DNA of 12,779 nt, from positions 1-12,779 of the forward strand of contig NZ_DXLG01000043.1 of NCBI RefSeq assembly GCF_019414865.1, given 5' to 3'. Positions 7,011-12,779 of this stretch are shown here, piece by piece. The translations under genes were made by a program, and so were the position numbers. Every line of letters begins with the position of its first letter. The first letter of the stretch is position 1. A model generated the notes under the pieces. The model was not told where the DNA came from, searched no databases, and saw only the letters and a program-made list of their open reading frames with translations. The stretch is from Veillonella sp. GTDB taxonomy: Bacteria; Bacillota; Negativicutes; Veillonellales; Veillonellaceae.

Positions 7011-8291
7011 ATGTTAGACTTGAAATTTGTCCGTGAAAATATTGATTTAGTGCAACAAAACTTAGATAATCGTCACACGAAAGGCGATTTGGAAACCTTT
7101 GTATCCGCTTATGATGAACGTCGTCAGTTGATTGGTAAAGTAGAGGAGTTAAAAGCTCTTCGTAACTCCGTAACTGAAGAAATTAGCCAATTAAAACGCA
7201 ATAAAGAAAATGCGGATGATAAAATCGCAGAAATGAAAAAAGTAGGCGATGATATTGCAGAGCTTGATAATCGTATTCGCGATGTAGAAGCTAAATTACG
7301 TGATGCGGCTTTGATGTTGCCAAATATGTGCGATGCATCTGTTCCTGTTGGCGCTGATGAAGATGAAAATGTGGAACAACGTAAATGGGGCGAACCACGT
7401 CAATTTGACTTTGATGTACAAGCTCATTGGGATTTAGGTGAAAATCTTGATATCCTTGATTTCAATCGCGCTGGTAAAATGAGTGGTGCTCGTTTCACAG
7501 TATATAAAGGTTTAGGTGCTCGTTTAGAACGTGCTCTTATTAACTTCATGGTTGATCTTCATGTAGATAAACAAGGCTACACTGAAATGATGACTCCATA
7601 TATGGTAACTCGTGAGACTTTGACAGGTACTGGTCAATTACCTAAGTTTGCTGAAGATATGTACCATGTAGAGGATACAGAATACTTCTTGATCCCAACA
7701 GCAGAGGTTACATTGACTAATTATCATAGCGGTGAAATCTTGAGCGAAGAGGAATTGCCAAAATACTATACTGCATTTACAGCGTGCTTCCGTGCTGAAG
7801 CTGGTTCTGCAGGTCGTGATACGCGTGGTCTTATCCGTCAACATCAATTCAACAAAGTTGAAATGGTTAAATTAGCTAAACCTGAAGATTCTTACGCAGA
7901 ATTAGAAAAGTTAACTGATAATGCAGAAGAAGTATTGCGTTTATTGGAATTACCATTCCGTGTCATTACACTTTGCACAGGTGATATTGGCTTTGGTTCC
8001 GCTAAAACATATGACGTAGAGGTGTGGATGCCAGCTCAAGGCAAGTACAGAGAAATTTCCTCTTGCTCCAATATGACTGATTTCCAAGCTCGTCGTGCAA
8101 ATATTAAATTCCGTCGTGGACCTAAAGGTAAACCAGAATTCCTTCATACATTAAATGGCTCTGGTCTTGCTGTGGGCCGTACAGTAGCAGCTATCTTGGA
8201 AAATTACCAACAAGCTGATGGCTCTGTTGTAATTCCTAAGGTACTTGTTCCTTACATGGGTGGCGTAGAAGTAATCAAGGCAGCAAAATAA
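7011..8291 (+). CDS. serS: Seryl-tRNA synthetase
   Basis: This enzyme charges tRNA-Ser (and tRNA-Sec where present) with serine using ATP, in the cytoplasm. The 426-residue product matches bacterial SerRS length. The N-terminal part (about residues 25-105) is a long charged helical hairpin that contacts the tRNA variable arm. The class II catalytic domain follows, with motif 2 at FTACFRAEAGSAGRDTRG (R261 contacts ATP) and motif 3 at NGSGLAVGRTVAAILENYQ (R390). I chose the ATG at 7011, which gives the canonical start MLDLKFVREN; GAGG (6999-7002) lies eight bases upstream. An in-frame TTG at 6990 would add seven residues and place the ribosome binding site inside the gene. The transaldolase gene follows after 13 nt with no terminator, so the two are probably co-transcribed. 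Confidence 0.96.
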   Translation: MLDLKFVRENIDLVQQNLDNRHTKGDLETFVSAYDERRQLIGKVEELKALRNSVTEEISQLKRNKENADDKIAEMKKVGDDIAELDNRIRDVEAKLRDAALMLPNMCDASVPVGADEDENVEQRKWGEPRQFDFDVQAHWDLGENLDILDFNRAGKMSGARFTVYKGLGARLERALINFMVDLHVDKQGYTEMMTPYMVTRETLTGTGQLPKFAEDMYHVEDTEYFLIPTAEVTLTNYHSGEILSEEELPKYYTAFTACFRAEAGSAGRDTRGLIRQHQFNKVEMVKLAKPEDSYAELEKLTDNAEEVLRLLELPFRVITLCTGDIGFGSAKTYDVEVWMPAQGKYREISSCSNMTDFQARRANIKFRRGPKGKPEFLHTLNGSGLAVGRTVAAILENYQQADGSVVIPKVLVPYMGGVEVIKAAK

Positions 8292-8304
8292 GAGGGGGCA
8301 TTTG

Positions 8305-8949
8305 ATGAAGTTCTTTATTGATACCGCAGAATTTGATGAGATAAAAGAAGCATATGCTTTTGGTTTTATCGATGGTGTGACTACTAACCCATCCCTTATC
8401 GTGAAAGCTAAACGCGACTTAAAACAAGTTATTTCTGAAATTGCAAATCTTGTAGAAGGTCCTGTAAGTGCAGAGGTTATTGCTTCTGATGCAGAAGGCA
8501 TGATTGCAGAAGCTCATGAGCTTGTAAAATTAGGCTCCAATGTAGTTATTAAAGTGCCTATGACTCCAGAAGGTCTTAAAGCTGTTGCCGTGTTGAGCAA
8601 AGAAGGTATTAAAACAAATGTAACATTAATCTTCTCTGCTAACCAAGCTTTATTGGCAGCCCGTGCAGGTGCTACCTATGTGAGCCCATTTGTGGGTCGC
8701 ATTGATGATATCAGCATGGATGGCCTTACATTAATTCAAGATATTGCAGACATATTTGCTATTCATGGTATTGAAACTGAAATTATTGCAGCTAGTGTGA
8801 GAACACCATTGCATATCATACAATGTGCTAAAGCCGGTGCTCATATTGCAACAGTGCCATTCAAAGTACTTATGCAAGCTATGAAACATCCATTGACGGA
8901 TGCAGGGCTTGAAAAATTTATGGCAGATTGGAAACAAGCTAATCAATAA
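8305..8949 (+). CDS. tal: Transaldolase, small TalC/MipB (Fsa-like) family
   Basis: Members of this family are TIM-barrel Schiff-base aldolases. They act either as transaldolase (moving dihydroxyacetone from sedoheptulose 7-phosphate to glyceraldehyde 3-phosphate) or as fructose-6-phosphate aldolase. The 214-residue length fits the short subfamily. The motifs FIDTAEFDEI, TTNPSLI and VVIKVPMTPEGL are present, with K83 as the Schiff-base lysine. Two positions known to separate the activities both look like transaldolase: E57 in SAEVIAS, where the aldolase has Gln, and F129 in SPFVGRID, where the aldolase has Tyr. I therefore prefer transaldolase, although automatic annotation may name it fsa. 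The ATG at 8305 follows GAGGGGG (8292-8298) by six bases; the preceding TTG at 8302 is a weaker start. It lies in a serS-tal-glpX cluster, consistent with making pentose phosphates from gluconeogenic intermediates. Confidence 0.92.
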   Translation: MKFFIDTAEFDEIKEAYAFGFIDGVTTNPSLIVKAKRDLKQVISEIANLVEGPVSAEVIASDAEGMIAEAHELVKLGSNVVIKVPMTPEGLKAVAVLSKEGIKTNVTLIFSANQALLAARAGATYVSPFVGRIDDISMDGLTLIQDIADIFAIHGIETEIIAASVRTPLHIIQCAKAGAHIATVPFKVLMQAMKHPLTDAGLEKFMADWKQANQ

Positions 8950-9015
8950 GTTAAGTATTCGGCTCAATGTAAGAGTCATATTACAATACACACAGGACTT
9001 ATAAGGAGGCCTATT

Positions 9016-9978
9016 ATGGATCGTACATTATCTTTGGAATTTGCTCGTGTCGTTGAAGCGGCTGCTTTACGCAGTGGTCGTTTACTTGGTCGCGGTCAAA
9101 AGGATGCAGCGGATGGTCTTGCTGTAGATGCAATGCGTCAAGCATTTGACTCTGTTCGTATTTCTGGTACAGTAGTTATCGGTGAAGGCGAAATTGATGA
9201 AGCGCCTATGCTTTACATTGGTGAACATGTAGGTGCTGGTGGCCCAGAAGTAGATATCGCAGTTGACCCAATTGAAGGCACAAACTTGATTGCAAAAGGC
9301 CAAAATGGTGCGATTGCAGTTATGGCTATTGCTGAAAAAGGTGGCTTGTTACATGCACCAGATATGTATATGGAAAAACTTTGCGTTGGCCCTCGTGGTG
9401 CAGGTGCTATTGATATTACTAAATCTTTGACTGAAAATATCAAAAATGTAGCAGCAAAAATGAATCGCAATGTCGATGAAATCACACTTGTTATGCTAGA
9501 TCGTGAACGTCATCATGGCTTGATGAAAGAAGCTCGTGACCTTGGTGCACGTATTATGTTAATTTCTGATGGTGATGTTAACCCAGCTATGGAATGTTGT
9601 ATTGAAGGTTCTGGTGTGCACATGGTTGTTGGTACTGGTGGTGCACCAGAAGGCGTATTGGCTGCAGCTGCTTTGAAATGCGTAGGTGGCGATATGCAAG
9701 CGCGCTTGAAACCAGAAACAGAAGAAGAAATTCGCCGTTGTCATGAAATGGGCATTACCGATGTAAATCAAGTACTTACATTGGATGATTTAGTTCGTAC
9801 AGATGATGTTATCTTTGCGGCTACTGCTATTACTCGCGGTAACTTATTGAATGCTATTCAATACTTCCCAGGTGGTGCGCGTACACATACTATCGTAATG
9901 CGTTCTAAAACAGGTACTGTTCGTTTCTTAGATACAGTGCATATGGATGAAAAGCTAAAATCCTTAAAAGCAAAATAA
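9016..9978 (+). CDS. glpX: Fructose-1,6-bisphosphatase class II (GlpX)
   Basis: GlpX hydrolyses fructose 1,6-bisphosphate to fructose 6-phosphate, the committed step of gluconeogenesis. It needs a divalent metal, usually manganese. The product is 320 residues, close to the usual length. Metal and phosphate residues are intact: D33 in KDAADGLAVDAM, E57 in VVIGEGEIDEAPM, and D84, E87 and T89 in VDPIEGTNL. The later motifs DRERHHGL, ISDGDVNPA and GTGGAPEGVLAAAAL are also typical. The start is fixed by AAGGAGG (9003-9009), six bases before the ATG. The 66 nt between tal and glpX hold no terminator, so glpX probably shares the serS-tal transcript, perhaps with extra internal initiation. A strong terminator follows. 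The gene fits an organism that builds sugars from organic acids. Lithium-sensitive relatives of this fold have different active-site motifs, so the call is firm. Confidence 0.96.
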   Translation: MDRTLSLEFARVVEAAALRSGRLLGRGQKDAADGLAVDAMRQAFDSVRISGTVVIGEGEIDEAPMLYIGEHVGAGGPEVDIAVDPIEGTNLIAKGQNGAIAVMAIAEKGGLLHAPDMYMEKLCVGPRGAGAIDITKSLTENIKNVAAKMNRNVDEITLVMLDRERHHGLMKEARDLGARIMLISDGDVNPAMECCIEGSGVHMVVGTGGAPEGVLAAAALKCVGGDMQARLKPETEEEIRRCHEMGITDVNQVLTLDDLVRTDDVIFAATAITRGNLLNAIQYFPGGARTHTIVMRSKTGTVRFLDTVHMDEKLKSLKAK

Positions 9979-9983
9979 TAATT

Positions 9984-10011
9984 AGGCCCCTCAAAATGAG
10001 GGGCTTTTTTT
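9984..10011 (+). terminator. Intrinsic terminator after glpX
   Basis: GCCCCTCA (9986-9993) pairs perfectly with TGAGGGGC (9997-10004) around a three-base AAA loop, followed by seven Ts (10005-10011). It begins six nucleotides after the glpX stop and ends the serS-tal-glpX unit. This is the strongest terminator in the window. Confidence 0.96.
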
Positions 10012-10033
10012 CTCAGTATTTTCTCACAGTCTC

Positions 10034-10063
10034 TTGATGAGATATATCGAAAAATAGTATAAT
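10034..10063 (+). promoter_or_regulatory. Probable murA promoter
   Basis: TTGATG (10034-10039, four of six to TTGACA) and a perfect TATAAT (10058-10063) are 18 nt apart. RNA would start near 10070, giving a leader of about 75 nt before the TTG start. The site lies directly after the glpX terminator. Confidence 0.62.
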
Positions 10064-10093
10064 AACATTTAGTATATGACGTTATAAATACAA

Positions 10094-10116
10094 CGTCTTG
10101 TAGTTCATACAAGATG
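10094..10116 (+). promoter_or_regulatory. Hairpin in the murA leader
   Basis: CGTCTTGTA (10094-10102) pairs with TACAAGATG (10108-10116) over 9 bp with one G-U pair, around the five-base loop GTTCA. No T-run follows, so it is not a terminator. It sits in the predicted murA leader, 15 nt before the ribosome binding site at 10132-10137. It may stabilise the RNA or serve as a regulatory element. Confidence 0.5.
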
Positions 10117-10144
10117 ATCGATATAAAGTGTAGGAGGAATTCTG

Positions 10145-11410
10145 TTGGAAAAGCTAATCATTCAAGGTGGCAACCGGTTGGAAGGCCGTGTACGTGTTAG
10201 TAGTGCTAAAAATGCGGTACTCCCTATTATTGCCGGTACTTTGCTAGCATCAACACCTAGTAAATTACTTGAAATTCCAAATTTGGAAGATGTAGGTACA
10301 ATTTGCCAAGTTATCGAGTCTTTGGGGGTTAAAATTACTCGTAATAAAGCAGATGATGAAATTATCTTCGATGCGTCTACATTGACTGCTACGGAAGCTC
10401 CTTATGAGCTTGTACGCAAAATGCGTGCATCTTTCCTCGTAATGGGGCCACTTTTAGCGCGCAAAGGGGAGGCTAAAATCTCCATGCCAGGTGGTTGTGC
10501 GATTGGTGCACGTCCTATCGATCTTCACCTAAAAGCATTCGAAGCACTAGGTGCTAAAATTGAAATTACTGAAGATTATGTATATGCTCATGCTCCAGAA
10601 GGCCTTAAAGGCACTCAAATTTACTTGGATTTCCCAAGTGTAGGGGCTACAGAAAATGTAATTATGGCAGCTTCCATGGCGGAAGGTAAAACTGTTATCG
10701 AAAATGCTGCGGAAGAACCTGAGATCGTTGATTTAGCAACATTCTTGAATGCAATGGGCGCTAATATTCGCGGTGCTGGTACAAATGTAATCCGCATTGA
10801 AGGTGTGCCTCAATTACATGGTGCAATTCATACGGTTATTCCTGACCGTATCGAAGCTGGTACATATTTGATTGCCGCTGCTATGGCTGGTGGTGACGTA
10901 TTTGTAGAAAATGCATTGCCAGAACATTTGAAACCAGTAGTAGCTAAGTTAAAAGAAGCTGGCGTTACTGTAGAGGAAGAAATTGATGGTATTCGCGTTA
11001 TTAGTACTGGCAAAGGCATTAAAGCTGTTGATATTAAAACATTACCATACCCAGGCTTCCCAACAGATATGCAAGCTCAATTTATGGCGCTTACTACAAT
11101 CGCTGAAGGTACAAGTACTGTAACAGAAACTGTATTTGAAAATCGCTTCATGCACGTTGCAGAGCTTCGCAAAATGGGTGCCCATATCGATATCGACAAT
11201 CGTCAGGCGATTGTCGAAGGTATGCCACGCTTACATGGTGCTGTAGTTAATGCTACAGACTTGCGTGCAGGTGCGGCTCTTGTTTGTGCTGCGTTGACTG
11301 CAGAAGGTAGAACTGAAGTAGGTCGTCTACATCATATCGATCGTGGTTATGATGATTTCGTAGGTAAATTGCAAAGGTTAGGTGCTGATATTGTTCGGGT
11401 TGACGAATAA
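10145..11410 (+). CDS. murA: UDP-N-acetylglucosamine 1-carboxyvinyltransferase (MurA)
   Basis: MurA transfers enolpyruvate from phosphoenolpyruvate to UDP-N-acetylglucosamine, the first committed step of peptidoglycan synthesis, in the cytoplasm. The 421-residue product has the usual length and the two-domain inside-out barrel of the EPSP synthase family. Visible catalytic positions include K22 and N23 (SAKNAVLPIIAGTLLA), C118 in GGCAIGARPIDLH, which is the cysteine attacked by fosfomycin, and D308 in GFPTDMQAQF. Because the Cys is present rather than Asp, the enzyme is expected to be of the fosfomycin-sensitive type. The start is a TTG, supported by AGGAGG (10132-10137) seven bases upstream and by the canonical beginning MEKLIIQGGNRLEG. 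The gene has its own probable promoter and a leader hairpin. Its 3' end runs into the reading frame of the mreB-family gene, suggesting co-transcription of wall synthesis and wall-patterning genes. Confidence 0.96.
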   Translation: MEKLIIQGGNRLEGRVRVSSAKNAVLPIIAGTLLASTPSKLLEIPNLEDVGTICQVIESLGVKITRNKADDEIIFDASTLTATEAPYELVRKMRASFLVMGPLLARKGEAKISMPGGCAIGARPIDLHLKAFEALGAKIEITEDYVYAHAPEGLKGTQIYLDFPSVGATENVIMAASMAEGKTVIENAAEEPEIVDLATFLNAMGANIRGAGTNVIRIEGVPQLHGAIHTVIPDRIEAGTYLIAAAMAGGDVFVENALPEHLKPVVAKLKEAGVTVEEEIDGIRVISTGKGIKAVDIKTLPYPGFPTDMQAQFMALTTIAEGTSTVTETVFENRFMHVAELRKMGAHIDIDNRQAIVEGMPRLHGAVVNATDLRAGAALVCAALTAEGRTEVGRLHHIDRGYDDFVGKLQRLGADIVRVDE

Positions 11411-12776
11411 AAGTACAGAGCCAAAACAGAATAAAAAGAAACGAAGCCGGCGCTCAAAAGGGCCGGCTTTATACAACGAGCAACAAAACTTAGGTGCTGC
11501 AAAGGTTGAAAATGCTAAAACTAGTTCTAATCGCAAAGCATTACGAAGAACGAAACGCAAGTCTACGAAGCTTTCAGAGGGCGTAGCTAAGCAAGCTAGC
11601 CATTTGGCTTCCAATATGCGCGAAGCAATGGTTAAAGTCACCAAAATGCGCCGTGTTGAGCGTCGTAATCGTGAAACTGTTGCCATAGCGAAAACTACAC
11701 CTGCTATGACATTAAAGCGTTTAGTTCGTCCTGAACAAGTAGGCGATTTAATGGGACGATTGAATCGTTCATTGAATTTTGACTTAGGTATAGATTTGGG
11801 AACTGCCAACATTCTTATCTTTGCTAAAGGAAAAGGGCTAGTCTTAGATGAGCCTGCCTATATTGCGCGTGATGATAAAACCGGAGATATTCTCGCGTTA
11901 GGTGAAGCTGCACGTTTTATGGTTGGGCGTACACCTAAAGGCATATCTGTTATTCGTCCTGTTCAAGCGGGCGTTATCGCAGATTACGATATGACCGAAT
12001 TTATGTTAAAATACTTTATTCGTTCTGTTGTGCCTGCTTCTAGATTGATGAAAACGCGTATTATCGTATGTGTGCCATCTGGAATTACGCCTGTTGAAAA
12101 ACGTGCTATTTTAGAGGCTTTACTTAGAACAGGCGCTAAAAAGACTGTTCTTATAGAGGAACCATTAGCAGCTGCTATGGGTACAGGTCTCAATGATGCT
12201 GACCAAGTTGGAGCTATGGTTGTCGATGTAGGTGGCGGTACTACTGATATTGCCGTTCTTTGTGATACTGGCGTTGTTGTGAGTGAATCCCTTCGCATTG
12301 GGGGAGATTCCTTCAATGAATCTATTATTCGCTATATACGTCGTAAGAAGCGACTTGTTATTGGACCTTTAACAGCAGAAAAGATAAAGATTTCTATTGG
12401 TACCGTAGATCGACGTGCTAAAGAACGAACTATAGAGGTTAGAGGGCGTGATGCCAGCTCTGGACTACCTAAGATGGTTGCTGTTAATTCCTTAGAAATT
12501 CAACGTGCCTTAGAGGCGCAAGTGATGAATATTTTAGAAGGCATTAAATCGATTTTAGAAAAAACACCTCCAGAACTTGTAGCAGCCATTAATGATCATG
12601 GTATCATTTTGACAGGTGGCGGTGCTCTCATCGATGGTTTAGATCGTGTTATTACACGTTCTGTTGGTATTGCATCTTATTTAGTTGAGTCTCCGCGATA
12701 TGCTGTTATTAAAGGGGTTGCAAAAGCTCTTGATGAAATGTCACAATTGCGTGATACATTGGATGAATTACAATAA
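11382..12776 (+). CDS. mreB: MreB/Mbl-family actin-like protein with basic N-terminal extension
   Basis: MreB is a bacterial actin that forms membrane-associated filaments and organises peptidoglycan synthesis. The core from M124 to the end is 341 residues, the normal MreB length. It carries the phosphate 1 loop FDLGIDLGTAN (D138), VCVPSGITPVEKRA, the phosphate 2 loop VVDVGGGTTDIAV, RIGGDSFNESI, and the adenosine motif ILTGGGALIDGLD. MreB and Mbl are not separable with confidence by eye. The unusual part is the preceding 123 codons: open, in frame, using ordinary codons of this genome, and very basic (about 32 Lys/Arg against 9 Asp/Glu), with no recognisable domain. The start is uncertain. 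GTG 11382 has AAAGG four bases upstream and overlaps murA by 29 nt. TTG 11391 has AGGTG six bases upstream and would begin M-F-G-L like classic MreB. ATG 11751 would give a standard-length protein but has only a weak ribosome binding site and leaves 340 nt of unexplained open frame. The call is firm for the core only. Confidence 0.85.
   Translation: MLILFGLTNKSTEPKQNKKKRSRRSKGPALYNEQQNLGAAKVENAKTSSNRKALRRTKRKSTKLSEGVAKQASHLASNMREAMVKVTKMRRVERRNRETVAIAKTTPAMTLKRLVRPEQVGDLMGRLNRSLNFDLGIDLGTANILIFAKGKGLVLDEPAYIARDDKTGDILALGEAARFMVGRTPKGISVIRPVQAGVIADYDMTEFMLKYFIRSVVPASRLMKTRIIVCVPSGITPVEKRAILEALLRTGAKKTVLIEEPLAAAMGTGLNDADQVGAMVVDVGGGTTDIAVLCDTGVVVSESLRIGGDSFNESIIRYIRRKKRLVIGPLTAEKIKISIGTVDRRAKERTIEVRGRDASSGLPKMVAVNSLEIQRALEAQVMNILEGIKSILEKTPPELVAAINDHGIILTGGGALIDGLDRVITRSVGIASYLVESPRYAVIKGVAKALDEMSQLRDTLDELQ
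11444..11470 (+). promoter_or_regulatory. GC-rich hairpin at the murA-mreB junction
   Basis: AAGCCGGC (11444-11451) pairs perfectly with GCCGGCTT (11462-11469) around a ten-base loop. It begins 34 nt after the murA stop. Its position and strength look like a murA terminator, but only three Ts follow before A, and the region lies inside the open frame leading into mreB. It may be a weak attenuator, an RNA processing or stability element, or simply part of the coding sequence. Confidence 0.5.
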
Positions 12777-12779
12777 AAT

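Noticed and set aside
11378..11812. A minus-strand open frame (144 codons) opposite the mreB extension.
   Set aside because: The + strand frame runs unbroken into the MreB core and uses normal codons of this genome. The minus-strand product has no recognisable motif or ribosome binding site.

Overview
The window is an AT-rich stretch of bacterial chromosome carrying ten genes, all on the + strand. Every gene is complete. The genes are housekeeping or core metabolic, and I see no mobile element, prophage, CRISPR array, tRNA or rRNA. Strong Shine-Dalgarno sites, T-rich intrinsic terminators and the pairs greA-lysS and murA-mreB point to the Firmicutes. A full-length enterobacterial-type ornithine decarboxylase and a class II fructose-1,6-bisphosphatase also fit a Negativicute. 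My best guess is Veillonella or a close relative; this comes from recall of family sequences, not from a search.

Layout from left to right. Positions 14-2040 hold greA (transcript cleavage factor) and lysS (class II lysyl-tRNA synthetase), 29 nt apart and closed by an intrinsic terminator. Positions 2173-4347 hold a pyridoxal-phosphate ornithine decarboxylase. Positions 4488-5768 hold a guanine deaminase with its own elaborate upstream region and a clear terminator. Positions 5933-6886 hold a cation diffusion facilitator. Positions 7011-9978 hold serS, a small transaldolase and glpX, probably co-transcribed and closed by a strong terminator. Positions 10145-12776 hold murA and a mreB-family gene that run together at the junction.

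How the genes fit together. lysS and serS charge tRNAs, and greA rescues stalled RNA polymerase. The transaldolase and GlpX suit an organism that makes hexose and pentose phosphates by gluconeogenesis and the non-oxidative pentose phosphate route, as expected for a lactate user. MurA makes the first committed peptidoglycan precursor, and MreB organises wall synthesis. Ornithine decarboxylase supplies putrescine and consumes protons; guanine deaminase salvages purine.

I see no undescribed multi-gene system. The points most worth a second look are: (1) a strongly basic segment of about 120 residues fused in frame before an otherwise normal MreB core, with a GC-rich hairpin at its 5' end; (2) the guanine deaminase upstream region, where a perfect 16-nt palindrome fills the promoter spacer, with a 15-nt near-repeat 21 bp apart and an interrupted stem touching the ribosome binding site; (3) a 9-bp hairpin in the murA leader.
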